Notes: generated by a model from the sequence alone, not told the origin. Counted from the stretch's first letter, positions 51,024-60,398 are shown. The stretch is 64,000 bases of DNA from Atlantibacter hermannii (GCA_900635495.1 LR134136.1:496001-560000); one strand, 5' to 3'. Translations and numbers: made by a program.

Positions 51024-51943
51024 ATGACCAGTCGTCCCCAGATGATAATTAATGTGTTACAGGCTAATCCCGGTCAGCAGTTCACTGCCCGCCAACTGGC
51101 GCAGAAAATCATCGATCACTACAGCGCTGAATTGGCTGAAAAACGTAAAAACCCGCGTTTTTCCAGCGATGAAGCTTTTTTAAGCCAAATTACCGCTGAG
51201 GTTGGTGGCAGTCGAACTGTTAAAGCAAAAGCTATGTGCCCGCAGGTAATGACGCGTGATAAGCCGAGACCACGATTATTTTATTGGGGGAGTCAGTGGT
51301 TGAACAGGTGGATGCCAATGTTGCCCCTGAACCAACAGTTGAAACTGTTAACTTTACCGAGCATTCGTTGTATCCAATCTTGATTGAGTATCTCTTTCAG
51401 GAAGAAGGGCTGTTGTGCCGTCGAATTGACGAAAAGCGTTCCAGCAACAACAAGGGACTGGGAGGAAACCACTGGCTATATCCCGATATTGTGGCCCTGG
51501 AGCCTCTCGGTAAAGATTGGGACGATGTAGTGAAAAACTGCGTACGGCATAGTGAAGGACGTTTGACGCGCCTGTGGTCTTTTGAAGTGAAAAAACAGCT
51601 AAACCGTAGCAATGTCCGTGAATGTTTCTTCCAGGCGGTCAGCAATTCCAGTTGGGCGCATTTCGGTTACCTTGTGGCGACTGAAATTAACGAAGATAAA
51701 CAGCGAAGCGTAGAGCGTGAACTTCAGATGCTCTGTGCGTTGCACGGTATTGGCGTGATTCTTCTGGATCCGCATGATTTCTCTAATAGTCAGACATTGA
51801 TCCCCGCACGTGAGCGCACCAGCATCGACTGGCAGTCAGTTAACCGTCTGGTGGAAGAAAATCGGGATTTTAAAGAGTTTGTTGAGTTGGTGGGGGAATA
51901 TCATCAGACCGGGAAAATCCATAAAACGCTATGGAACAGATAA
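51024..51943 (+). CDS. COG2958-family protein, winged helix plus nuclease-like domain (frameshifted)
   Basis: About 306 residues once a missing G at 51286-51290 is restored (RLFYWGESVVEQVD). Start MTSRPQMIINVLQ at 51024 behind AGGAAGG. Residues 1-90 form a winged-helix domain (FTARQLAQKIIDHY). The C-terminal part has YPDIVALE and, ~40 residues later, WSFEVKKQL: the PD...ExK pattern of restriction-type nucleases. The family has no established function. Position beside a type IV-like enzyme and its nuclease pattern suggest a defence role. Confidence 0.7.
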
Positions 51944-52384
51944 TAGCTAAGTATATTTTTATATAAGCTCAACGTTTCAATAACGCAGGTATGGAGATAT
52001 AAGCGTGGTAATCATCAGTCACGCGAGGTTTGATAAAAATTCTGATCGTCAATCCAAACAAATGGCGGTGTTCGACACCGCTACGGCATCGTTAACTCCG
52101 CTCTCATTTCCCTACACGCATACACTCTCTTACTCGCTCCGCTGCTTCGTATTCCTCAGCTATCTCCTGTGCCAGCATCAGGGCCAGAGAACGCACGCGC
52201 CGAGTTGGCTGCGCTGAGTAAAAGGGACGGAGTTCACCGGGTCGGAGCCTCGCAACTGAATGTGTATTGTTTAAAGATGAAATTAGTGGCACCGGTCATT
52301 GCCCGGCAATGACCGTAAAGCTAACATAAAAAGTTATGGGCCTTAAAAGTATGGACGGGCCAACACCGCAATGGATTAAAAACA
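51944..52384. other. Spacer with a perfect 23-bp inverted repeat, no clear gene
   Basis: About 440 bp. CGGTCATTGCC-c-GGCAATGACCG at 52293-52315 is an 11-bp perfect stem with a one-base centre. A short minus-strand open frame at 52104-52292 (62 codons, with RSLALMLAQEIAEEYEAAERV, strongly helical) ends upstream of it; I do not recognise it and do not call it a gene. The region lies just before the hsdR remnant. Confidence 0.4.
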
Positions 52385-52622
52385 ATGATGAATAAATCCA
52401 ATTTTGAGTTCCTCAAAGGCGTTAACGACTTCACTTATGCCATCGCCTGCGCGGCAGAAAATAATTACCCTGATGATCCCAACACCACGCTGATTAAAAT
52501 GCGCATGTTTGGCGAAGCGACGGCTAAACATCTTGGTCTGCTGCTGGATATTCTTCCTGTGAGAATCAACACGATCTTCTGCGTGAACTTGGCAAAATTG
52601 CCTTTGTTGATGACAGCATCCT
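52385..52622 (+). pseudogene. hsdR: hsdR remnant, 5' end only
   Basis: Begins MMNKSNFEFLKGVNDFTYAI, the N-terminus of the type I restriction subunit HsdR of the EcoKI group, and stays conserved for ~57 residues to KHLGLLLDI. A frameshift near 52555-52560 then leads into HDLLRELGKIAFVDDSIL in another frame, again HsdR-like. It is cut at 52622 by the IS left end. The helicase and nuclease domains (~1100 residues) and the hsdM and hsdS genes are gone. Confidence 0.85.
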
Positions 52623-52685
52623 TGAATCGCCACGGGTTTAACAGACACCTCAGAGTCATTTAAGATGGCTTAAAGAGAGGTGCCC

Positions 52686-52964
52686 ATGAGCGGTAAGCGT
52701 TATCCCGAAGAGTTTAAAACTGAAGCAGTCAAACAGGTTGTTGATCGCGGTTATTCTGTTGCCAGCGTTGCAACACGTCTCGATATCACCACCCACAGCC
52801 TTTATGCCTGGATAAAGAAGTACGGTCCGGATTCTTCCACTAATAAAGAACAGTCAGATGCTCAGGCCGAGATCCGCCGTCTCCAGAAAGAGCTGAAACG
52901 GGTTACCGACGAACGGGACATATTAAAAAAAGCCGCGGCGTACTTCGCAAAGCTGTCCGACTGA
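52686..52964 (+). CDS. IS3-family transposase OrfA
   Basis: 92 residues starting MSGKRYPEEFKTEAV. N-terminal HTH (VASVATRLDITTHSLYAWIKK) and a leucine zipper (EIRRLQKELKRVTDERDIL). The run of seven A at 52924-52930 (A-AAA-AAG) is a typical site for the programmed -1 frameshift that makes the OrfAB transposase. Confidence 0.93.
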   Translation: MSGKRYPEEFKTEAVKQVVDRGYSVASVATRLDITTHSLYAWIKKYGPDSSTNKEQSDAQAEIRRLQKELKRVTDERDILKKAAAYFAKLSD

Positions 52965-53831
52965 GGTACGCCTTTATCCGTGACAACTCCTGTTGCTGGC
53001 CTGTTCGCCTGCTCTGTCGGGTGCTGGATGTTCATCCCAGTGGTTTTTACGCCTGGCTTCAGCAGCCGCATTCACAACGCCATCAGGCAGACCTGAGACT
53101 GACAGGACAGATTAAACAGTTCTGGCTGGAATCGGGATGCGTCTATGGTTATCGCAAAATCCATCTGGATCTGCGTGACAGCGGGCAACAGTGCGGAGTA
53201 AACAGAGTCTGGAGACTGATGAAACGTGTCGGAATAAAGGCTCAGGTCGGATACCGAAGCCCGCGGCACGTAAAGGCGAGGCCAGTATCGTGTCACCCAA
53301 CAGGCTCCAGCGACAGTTCAATCCGGATGCTCCTGATGAGCGTTGGGTAACGGACATAACCTACATCAGGACCCACGAAGGCTGGCTGTATCTTGCCGTT
53401 GTTGTTGATCTGTTCTCACGCAAAATTATCGGCTGGTCCATGCAATCCCGGATGACAAAGGACATTGTCCTGAACGCACTGCTGATGGCTGTATGGCGGC
53501 GTAATCCCGAAAAACAGGTGCTGGTTCATTCGGATCAGGGCAGTCAGTACACAAGCCATGAGTGGCAGTCGTTCCTGAAATCACACGGCCTGGAGGGTAG
53601 CATGAGCCGTCGCGGTAACTGCCATGATAATGCGGTTGCAGAAAGTTTTTTCCAGTTGTTGAAACGTGAACGGATAAAGAAAAAGATCTACGGAACGCGG
53701 GAAGAAGCCCGCAGTGATATTTTTGATTACATCGAAATGTTTATAACAGTAAGCGTCGGCATGGTTCTAGCGAACAGATGTCACCGACAGAATATGAAAA
53801 CCAGTATTATCAACGGCTCGGAAGTGTCTAG
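52961..53831 (+). CDS. IS3-family transposase OrfB (two frameshifts)
   Basis: DDE integrase-like domain: DITYIRTHEGWLYLAVVVDLFS, HSDQGSQYTS and NCHDNAVAESFFQLLKRE give D, D and E. The frame breaks at 53265-53266 (one G missing) and 53740-53742 (one T missing); the corrected end reads YNSKRRHGSSEQMSPTEYENQ and stops at 53831. Whether the copy is active depends on whether these breaks are real. Confidence 0.88.
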
Positions 53832-53849
53832 ATTATCCGTGGCGATTCA

Positions 53850-54087
53850 TACCGGTCACTGGATTATCAGCGATGAACAGGTTCCTGAAGTCATGGAAAG
53901 GCAAAGAAATGAGAGGGATTTATGGATATCCGTGATATATCTTATTGCTAATACTTCACTTTCAATGTTAATTACTGTCAGGAGCCGCTTTTTACTCTGT
54001 CCTGCATTAAGAAAGCATTAAGTCTAAATTTTCTATCATTCTTCATTACATATAATTAAATAAACAGCGCCATTATTAATCCAGTTG
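53850..54087. other. Spacer between the IS and the symE remnant
   Basis: 238 bp, AT-rich in its second half. The frame running out of the IS (GHWIISDEQVPEVMERQRNER...) stays open to 54021 but has no family I recognise. No promoter assigned. Confidence 0.3.
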
Positions 54088-54258
54088 GATGTCAAAGTCC
54101 TGGAGGGATGCACCGTATTAACTGCCCAACCCGTTTCGCCGGAAGAACCCGAGCTGCTAAAATCGCTGCGTAAGGTGTGCAAGCTGTCGGCGCGTAAGTA
54201 AAAACAGGTGCAAGATTTCATCAGCACCATCACCACCAAACGCCCCGGCCCCGAATAA
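54088..54258 (+). pseudogene. symE: symE remnant, C-terminal end
   Basis: [15 protein letters not shown], then [13 protein letters not shown], a stop (TAA at 54199 in place of a Gln codon CAA), then KQVQDFISTITTKRPGPE. This is the last ~55 residues of SymE, the SOS-induced toxin with AbrB-like fold. The N-terminus, its LexA site and the SymR antisense RNA region are absent. In K-12 symE follows hsdS in the immigration control region in the same direction as hsdR, matching the order here. Confidence 0.82.
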
Positions 54259-54349
54259 ATACCGCTCCCGATATCGCGTCGGGAGTGGTCGCCTCAAAAG
54301 AGTGACCACGCACGCCTTTGAAGGCACAAATCCCCATTGCCAATACCCA

Positions 54350-54365
54350 GCTAACTCGAATTAGT
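54350..54365. promoter_or_regulatory. Operator of the LacI-type regulator, left copy
   Basis: GCTAACTCGAATTAGT, 44 bp before the regulator start. Fifteen of sixteen bases equal the right copy in front of the kinase gene. GCTAA and TTAG(C) are inverted arms round a TCGA core. The regulator probably represses itself through this site. Confidence 0.82.
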
Positions 54366-54408
54366 TTACAATAAACGCATCACGTTCTGTATGGATAACG
54401 AAGAGGTT

Positions 54409-55419
54409 ATGGCCAAAACCGTTGAGCAAGTCGCTAAGGCGCTGGATATCTCTATCACCACTGTGCGCCTGGTCCTGGGCGGCAAAGCGGAACAGTACCG
54501 CATCAGCGCCAAAACGCAGCAGCGCATTAATGATTATATCGCCGAGAATGGACTGGTCGTTAACCACATTGCCCGCAGCTTAAAACTCAATAAAACCGAA
54601 ACCTTAGGGCTGGTGATCCCGCGCCTGTCGAACCTGTTTTTCTCCACCCTGGCGGAGAAACTGGAGTCCTGCTGCCGCCAGGCCGGCTATCAGTTGATGA
54701 TCGCCTGCACCTACAGCGACAGCGAGCACGAAAACAGTCTGGTAGAAGGGTTGCTGGCACGCAATGTCGACGGGATGTTCGTGGTACCTTCAACCCGCGA
54801 AACACAGTTACATCATCAGAAAGTGGCGCGCAAACGCCCGCTGGTGATCCTCGACCGTGATTTCGGCGAGAGCGACACCACGCTGGTGGTGAGTGATAAC
54901 TACAACGGCAGCAAAAAACTGGTGCAGGCCATGACGCAAGCGCTGGACGTCTCGCCGCTGTTCTTTATCGCAGGCGATACGCAACAGCCTTCCATCCAGC
55001 GCCGTTTACAGGGTTATCTCAGCGAGTTGCCCGCGGGAAAAGACTGGGTGCTGTCCGCCAGCCATAACCGCCAGGAGGAGGGTAAACAGTTGATGCTCGA
55101 CTTCCTCAGGCAGAACCGCGAGCCGCCGCAAGCCTTTATCTCTTCGTCGTTACCGATCCTGGAAGGGACGCTCAGCGCACTGCGGGAAACCTACGGTTTT
55201 ATCCCCTCGGATATCTCAATCGGCACCTTCGATGAACATCAAATGCTGGGCTTTCTGCCCAATGCGGTATGGTCGATGCGCCAGGACGAAGACGCCTGGG
55301 CGCAGCATGCGTTTCGGCTGATGCAGCAAAAGCTGCAAGGAGAAAACAGCGACGTCAAAATTACCGTGCCGATGACGCTGATTCATCGTCCGCTGTCGGT
55401 GGAAAAACGTAAGGGATAA
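54409..55419 (+). CDS. LacI-family regulator of the sugar-acid cluster
   Basis: 336 residues. Start MAKTVEQVAKALDISITTV at 54409, six codons after an in-frame ATG at 54391. HTH at 4-25; hinge NHIARSLKLNKTETLGLVIP; then the periplasmic-binding-like effector domain with LVVSDNYNG and SIGTFDEHQ. The effector is unknown. It is divergent from the seven-gene operon read from the far end, and a near-identical operator stands before both. Confidence 0.92.
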   Translation: MAKTVEQVAKALDISITTVRLVLGGKAEQYRISAKTQQRINDYIAENGLVVNHIARSLKLNKTETLGLVIPRLSNLFFSTLAEKLESCCRQAGYQLMIACTYSDSEHENSLVEGLLARNVDGMFVVPSTRETQLHHQKVARKRPLVILDRDFGESDTTLVVSDNYNGSKKLVQAMTQALDVSPLFFIAGDTQQPSIQRRLQGYLSELPAGKDWVLSASHNRQEEGKQLMLDFLRQNREPPQAFISSSLPILEGTLSALRETYGFIPSDISIGTFDEHQMLGFLPNAVWSMRQDEDAWAQHAFRLMQQKLQGENSDVKITVPMTLIHRPLSVEKRKG

Positions 55420-55426
55420 AAAGAAG

Positions 55427-55457
55427 CGGGCGGCCGCGCCACACAGCGGGCCGCCCG
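55427..55457. terminator. Hairpin between the LacI gene and the GlcG-like gene
   Basis: CGGGCGGCC ... GGCCGCCCG, nine-bp GC-rich stem with a 13-nt loop between two convergent genes. No T-run. Confidence 0.6.
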
Positions 55458-55466
55458 TACAGCGCG

Positions 55467-55895
55467 TTAAACCAGAAGCTGCACAAAACGTTCAGCCAGC
55501 TCCGCGTCCCGTTCCGGCGGCAATCCGCTGATGCCTACGCCGCCAATCGCCACCCCTTCCACCAGCACCGGCGCGCCGCCGGGCATCGCCAGCAACCGTT
55601 TATCGTCAAAGATATCCAGCGTTAGGGTTCCCTGGCGTACTTCTTCCGCCAGTCGCGCCGTTGGGCGGCGAAAGCGCAATGCGCTCCAGGCTTTGCGTTG
55701 CGCCAGTTGCCGGGGCAGAGCAGGGCACCTGGCGTGAGCGCCGAAGGCGATCAGCTCACCGTCGATACCGACCACCGCAATCGCCAGGCCCGTGCTCTGC
55801 GGGTCCGCTTCCGTCTCCTGTAAAAACTGCGCCAGCCGCTGGCAGATCGCGCTGTCGTTCAGGCGCGGCGGCGTACAGAGCGCGTTGTCAGACAT
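55467..55895 (-). CDS. GlcG/HbpS-like (DUF336) protein
   Basis: 142 residues, no signal peptide. Family pattern: AIAVVGIDGELIAFG and LAMPGGAPVLVEGVAIGGVGISG, the Gly-rich end typical of GlcG/PduO-C/HbpS. The role in this family ranges from haem binding to unknown; here it is the last gene of a catabolic operon, overlapping the aldolase by 8 bp, so a link to the pathway is likely but unproven. Confidence 0.82.
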   Translation of the reverse strand: MSDNALCTPPRLNDSAICQRLAQFLQETEADPQSTGLAIAVVGIDGELIAFGAHARCPALPRQLAQRKAWSALRFRRPTARLAEEVRQGTLTLDIFDDKRLLAMPGGAPVLVEGVAIGGVGISGLPPERDAELAERFVQLLV

Positions 55896-56793
55896 CAGCG
55901 ATATACCCCTGCAAACGCTGATGCAGCGCGTCCAGCTCTTCCCGCTGGGTCGCCGTCAGCGCCACAAACGGCTCGCGGGTCGGCCCGGTATCCACCACGC
56001 CTTTGCCCGCCAGATACTTCGCCGACTGGAACACGCCACGCGCCACCAGATTTTCCACCACCTCGTTAATCTGCTGCTGCAAACGCTGCGCTTTGGGAAT
56101 GTCCCCTTGCCGGAATGCGGTACGCAGTGCCAGGAACAGCTCCGGTTGCAGGTTCACCGTGGTGCCGACAGTGGCAGTGGCCCCGGCGGCGAGGCTGGAC
56201 AGGAAGATCTCATCAAAGCCGTTAAAGAACACTTTATCGGGATAACGGGCGATCATGCGTTCCAGCGAATACAGGTTATGGGAGGTGTGCTTCACCCCCA
56301 GCACCTGCTCGTCGCTCAGCAGTGCTTCGGCGGTCAGGCTGTCCAGCTCCACGCCGGTAAACTGCGGGATGTTATACAAAATCACCGGGATCGAGATGGC
56401 GTCCAGCACCCGGCGGTAGTAAGCGATAATCTCCTCGCGGCTGTATTTATAGTAATAGGGCGGCACCAGCGAGACAGCGCTCGCCCCGTCCTGCTCGGCG
56501 CTTTTCGCCAGCTCCACGGCATCCTGAGTACGCGGTGTGCCGACGTGGGCAATCACCGGCACCTTTCCTTGCGCCGCATTGACCAGCGTCGCCAGCACCT
56601 GCTTGCGTTCGTCGAAGCGCAACAGCGGCCCCTCCCCGGAGGAGCCACAGCAGTAAAAGCCTTCCACGCCGCGCGCCAGCTGGGCGTGCGCCAGAGTCTC
56701 CAGCGCCGCGTAGTTAACGGATTCATCCGCGTGCATCGGCGTGACTACCGCGGAAATGATGCCGCGAAACGCCTGCCAGTTGTCACTTACCAT
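55888..56793 (-). CDS. DapA-superfamily aldolase/lyase
   Basis: 301-residue class I (beta/alpha)8 lyase of the dihydrodipicolinate synthase/N-acetylneuraminate lyase family. Schiff-base Lys in LGVKHTS (~165), catalytic Tyr in VILYNIPQ (~136), and pyruvate carboxylate motif GSSGEG (~49-54). In a sugar-acid operon it most likely cleaves a 2-keto-3-deoxy acid into pyruvate and an aldehyde. Start [11 protein letters not shown] overlaps the SDR end by 7 bp. Confidence 0.87.
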   Translation of the reverse strand: MVSDNWQAFRGIISAVVTPMHADESVNYAALETLAHAQLARGVEGFYCCGSSGEGPLLRFDERKQVLATLVNAAQGKVPVIAHVGTPRTQDAVELAKSAEQDGASAVSLVPPYYYKYSREEIIAYYRRVLDAISIPVILYNIPQFTGVELDSLTAEALLSDEQVLGVKHTSHNLYSLERMIARYPDKVFFNGFDEIFLSSLAAGATATVGTTVNLQPELFLALRTAFRQGDIPKAQRLQQQINEVVENLVARGVFQSAKYLAGKGVVDTGPTREPFVALTATQREELDALHQRLQGYIADV

Positions 56794-57615
56794 GCGGTCC
56801 AGCCTCCATCCACGGTGACGGTGGAGCCGGTCATATACACGGAAGCGTCAGAGAGCAGGAACACCACCGCGCCGTTGTACTCGTGCGGCTGCGCCATGCG
56901 GCCAATCGGAATGCGGTCGGTGTAGTTCTTCTGAAAACGCGGGTCCTGGTCGCTGCGCTCCACGCCGGAAAGCGTCAGCGTATTAACGCGAATGCCGTCG
57001 CGGCCCCCAGTAGGTGGCGCAGTAGCGGGTGAAGTTATACAGCCCGGACTTGGCCGCCGCGTAGGCAACCGGCTTCACAAACGGGATGCCGGTGTCCTCT
57101 TTTTTGTAGCTGTAGATATCCTGTACCGGCGAAACCACGCCATAAATCGAGCCGACGTTAATGATCGAGCCGCCTTTGCCGGCCTGGCGCATCCGCTTGC
57201 CCACCTGCTGGGTCATCAGGAAAGTGCCCACCAGGTTTACTTCCACCACCTCGCGGAACACCTCTTCCGGGAAATCTTCGAACGGACCGGAAACTTCCGG
57301 CGGCGCACTCGGCTGGGTATCGACGCCCGCGTTATTCACCAGGCCGTCCGGTACGCCCCATTTGGCTTCAATTTTATCCAGCACCTGATTGATGCTGGCT
57401 TTGTCGGTAATGTTCACTTCCGCGCACAGCAGGCGGTCGGAATCTTTAATCGCTCCCAGTACGCGGTCCACACGCGCCGCGTCAACATGCGTCGCCAGTG
57501 CCGCCACCTTCGCGCCGCGCTCGTGCAGCGTTTTCACGTACTGCGCGCCCAGTTGCCCCAGGCCGCCGGTCACAATGATGATCTTGTCTTTTACCGAGAA
57601 TAAGCTGTCTTCCAT
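56787..57615 (-). CDS. Short-chain dehydrogenase/reductase (frameshifted)
   Basis: About 275 residues. TGGLGQLG cofactor loop (~15-22), NNAGV, catalytic Ser in VGSIYG and YAAAK (Tyr and Lys), DGGW at the end. The frame breaks at 57004-57008, where CCCCC has one C too many; corrected it reads [20 protein letters not shown]. Substrate is unknown; probably a sugar, sugar acid or its keto form. Start [11 protein letters not shown] at 57615 follows AAAGGAACA. Confidence 0.87.
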
Positions 57616-57638
57616 TGTTCCTTTCCCCTGAATATTCA

Positions 57639-58742
57639 TTAGATTTTGTGTGTGGCGAGGTAGTCACGATCGAGAATAATGCCGTGGCCCGGTCGGTCGC
57701 TCGGTATGTAGTAGCCGTCTTTCTCAACACCGGCCTCGGCGATGATGCGCAGATCTTTCCAGCGCCCGCCGTCGGTCATTTCGGCATACGAGATATTCGG
57801 TACGGTAGCCAGCAGGCTGGCGCTGAGCTCCATGACAAAGTGCGGGGTCATCGGCAGGTTGTGAGCGCGTGCGACGGCGGCGATATCGAGATAGCCGGTA
57901 ATGCCGCCCACGCGTCCCAGATCCGCCTGCACATAATCTGCACAGCCACTCTCAATATATTGCGTGAACTGGTTTAAGTTATAGACGTTTTCACCCAGGG
58001 CGATCGGCGTAGTGCTGCGTTCGCGCAGTTTCAGGTGGCCGGTGATGTCGTCGGAAGGCAGCGGTTCTTCAATCCACAGCAGGTTCAGCGGTTCGAATAA
58101 TTTGAACGCGCGCAACGCCTGCGGGAAGTTCCAGCCCTGGTTGGCGTCCACCGCCAGCGGGAAGCCCGGCACCGCTTCCTGAATTTTACGCAGGCGCTCC
58201 ACATCCTCTTCCAGCGTCGGTTTGCCCACTTTCACTTTCGCGGCCAGATAGCCGGTGCTTTTCCAGCGTTTAACCTGGTCGATCACTTCTTCAATGGAGA
58301 GATGGAGGTTGATGCCGCTGCCGTACAGCGGCACGCGGTCGCGCACTTTACCGATGATGTCGACAATCGGCGCGTTGAGGGTTTTGCCGAGCAGGTCCCA
58401 GTACGCGATATCCAGCGCGGCGAGCGCATGTGTCGTCACGCCCGCGCCGCCGACGTCGTGGATATATTTATACGAGCGGTGCCACAGCCCGCGCGGCGAC
58501 AGCGGCTGGCCGATAACGTCCGGAATAATTTCAGCAATCAGCGCCGAGATGGTTTTCCCGCACCAGCCGGAAGTATGGCTAAACCCGGTCCCGACCTGGC
58601 CGTTAGAGCCGTACACATCGACAATCGCCACTTCAATATCGGTAACGTGGTGGATCTGGTCGCCCCACGGGCCTTCCGGCAACGGGACGCGGGCGGTCAT
58701 CAGTTCAATATTTTCAATAACGGGCATTTTGGTGCTGTTCAT
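57639..58742 (-). CDS. Mandelate racemase/muconate lactonizing-type dehydratase
   Basis: 367 residues of the enolase superfamily. KVKVGKP (~165, KxK), DANQGW (~196, first metal Asp), EEPL (~222), GENVY (~247) and a C-terminal TPHF (His ~297) give the acid-sugar dehydratase set. Probable reaction: removes water from an aldonic acid to give a 2-keto-3-deoxy acid, the substrate of the DapA-type aldolase. Start MNSTKMPVIENIEL at 58742 behind AAGGATG. Confidence 0.9.
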   Translation of the reverse strand: MNSTKMPVIENIELMTARVPLPEGPWGDQIHHVTDIEVAIVDVYGSNGQVGTGFSHTSGWCGKTISALIAEIIPDVIGQPLSPRGLWHRSYKYIHDVGGAGVTTHALAALDIAYWDLLGKTLNAPIVDIIGKVRDRVPLYGSGINLHLSIEEVIDQVKRWKSTGYLAAKVKVGKPTLEEDVERLRKIQEAVPGFPLAVDANQGWNFPQALRAFKLFEPLNLLWIEEPLPSDDITGHLKLRERSTTPIALGENVYNLNQFTQYIESGCADYVQADLGRVGGITGYLDIAAVARAHNLPMTPHFVMELSASLLATVPNISYAEMTDGGRWKDLRIIAEAGVEKDGYYIPSDRPGHGIILDRDYLATHKI

Positions 58743-58799
58743 TATGATCATCCTTCTTTCATGACCGTGGCCGCCCTGGCGGCGCACGGTCGGGGAACA

Positions 58800-60257
58800 T
58801 TAGTTTTTTGAGGGAGAAACAGAAGATTGCTGACCCGGTAGCGTGGCGTCGGCGTTCTCCGTATGCGGTTGATCGTGCTCATCACCCACGGCATGACCGA
58901 ACACTTCCGGCAGCAGGAAAATCGACGCCAGGAAGGCGCAGAACGGCGCGATAGCAATAATCAGCGACGCCAGCGGCACCCCGAGCTTTTCAAACAGTGG
59001 CGGGAACACCAGCGTGGTAACGAATGCAGTAACTTTCACGATGGTGTAGCCGATACCGGAAGCCACGCCGCGATAACGCGGTTTCGCCACCAGCGAAATG
59101 ACCGTCATCCCGCTTTCAGAATCCCAGTAGTGGCCCCACAGCATCAGCGCCGCGCCGAAAGTGATAAACCCGAAACTGCTGGAGTAGACGCCCCACGACG
59201 AAATGGATATCCCGATGGTCACCAGCAGGAAGCCCCATTTACTCAATCCCTTGTGCCCCAGCTTCGGTAACAGCAGCGGGCCGACGAAGGCCGACAGCGC
59301 GGCGATACAGTTCACCGCCAGCAGGGCGAGGTTGTTCTGGATCTGGCCTGAGATGCCGATGGTGACGAGGATCAGCGGCAGATAGAATGAAAACGCATAG
59401 TTTTCAAACGACTGCACCGCGCAGGAGAACCAGCCGAACAGGGTCGTGCGGCGGGTGAACGGACGGCGGAACAGGTCGTGCAGCGTCTCTTTAAGCGTCG
59501 GGTGAGGGATCTGGACATTCTCGTTGGGCAGAATATCGTCCAGCAGCTTGCCGTCCTGCTCGCCGTAGTATTCGCGGGACGCCTGTTTAGCTTCAATGAA
59601 GCGACCACGCTCCACAAACCACGCCGGGGTTTCCGGCAATTCACGGCGCATAAACAGCAGCATACACGCCGGGATCGCCGGGACTGCCAGCACGATCCGC
59701 CAGATCATGTCCGGGTGAACGTCAAGCGCCACCAGGCTGGTGACCAGCAGGATCGCGGCGATGATCCCCAGCGCAAACATAAACTGCCAGCGGTTAGCCA
59801 TGACCTCGCGCTTGCCTTTCGGCATCACTTCCATGATGTAGGTAAAGCCGTTCGCGACGTCGGCACCCACCGGGATCCCGGCGAGGCAGCGGATAATCGC
59901 CAGCCAGTACATATCCGGTGCCAGCCCCTGCAGGACCGCGAAAATGGCAAACAGGATCATCGACCACAGGAAAATTTTGCGGCGACCGAGTTTGTCGGTG
60001 AGCCAGCCGCCGAGCAGGGCGCCGATCACCGCGCCCAGTTGCGTACCCGCGGCGGTAAAACCGAGCAGCCAGGCGCTCGGCTCATAAATGTCTTTCAGGG
60101 CGAACAGAATAAAGGCCATGGAATAGATATCCCATGACTCAATAAGTAAGGCGGTAATCATCAGCCAGCCTGCTTTGGTGCAGCCCGGCGCTTCCTGGGA
60201 ATCGAGGCGTTTTTTGGCCTTCTGGATAATAAATTCAAGATGTTGCTGCTGATACAT
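58800..60257 (-). CDS. MFS sugar/sugar-acid transporter
   Basis: 485 residues with 12 predicted helices and the MFS motif GGWLTDKLGRRKIF after helix 2. Start MYQQQHLEFIIQKA at 60257 with AGAGGA in front. Sugar-porter type (AGIPVGADVANGFTYIMEVMPKGKRE). It is the only transporter in the operon, so import is driven by the proton gradient and yields free sugar, in line with the FGGY kinase. Confidence 0.88.
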   Translation of the reverse strand: MYQQQHLEFIIQKAKKRLDSQEAPGCTKAGWLMITALLIESWDIYSMAFILFALKDIYEPSAWLLGFTAAGTQLGAVIGALLGGWLTDKLGRRKIFLWSMILFAIFAVLQGLAPDMYWLAIIRCLAGIPVGADVANGFTYIMEVMPKGKREVMANRWQFMFALGIIAAILLVTSLVALDVHPDMIWRIVLAVPAIPACMLLFMRRELPETPAWFVERGRFIEAKQASREYYGEQDGKLLDDILPNENVQIPHPTLKETLHDLFRRPFTRRTTLFGWFSCAVQSFENYAFSFYLPLILVTIGISGQIQNNLALLAVNCIAALSAFVGPLLLPKLGHKGLSKWGFLLVTIGISISSWGVYSSSFGFITFGAALMLWGHYWDSESGMTVISLVAKPRYRGVASGIGYTIVKVTAFVTTLVFPPLFEKLGVPLASLIIAIAPFCAFLASIFLLPEVFGHAVGDEHDQPHTENADATLPGQQSSVSPSKN

Positions 60258-60398
60258 AAAATCCTCTCTTGCCCGGACGGGCACGGTGCCCGCCCGAACA
60301 GAAACGTGTTGACCCGCTCCTTCAGGATTAAGGAGTCAGATAAACCGGATGTTTGTCAGGATCGCTAACAGCGTAAAAATTACATAAGCGAGTGAGTG

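Larger units (their letters stand above)
52623..53849 (+). mobile_element. IS3-family insertion sequence, 1,227 bp
   Basis: Left end TGAATCGCCACGGGTTTAAC and right end (reverse complement) TGAATCGCCACGGATAATCT form clear inverted repeats; the TGA...TCA ends are usual for IS3-family elements. Two overlapping transposase frames lie between. The flanking 3-4 bp (left CCT, right TAC) do not match, so there is no target duplication. That agrees with an IS-mediated deletion that removed the DNA between hsdR and symE. Confidence 0.9.

Noticed and set aside
52104..52292. 62-codon minus-strand open frame with a helical RSLALMLAQEIAEEYEAAERV segment
   Set aside because: No family recognised and no clear ribosome site; mentioned only in the spacer entry.
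52619..53853. Target-site duplication around the IS
   Set aside because: The flanks are CCT on the left and TAC on the right; they do not match at 3 or 4 bp.
49161..54350. Second attachment site (repeat of the leuX 3' end)
   Set aside because: I found no repeat of the leuX end such as CCGGCCTTCGGCACCA in the window downstream.
55792..56925. 377-codon plus-strand open frame opposite the DapA-type and SDR genes
   Set aside because: Shadow of the minus-strand operon; high-GC third positions produce such frames.
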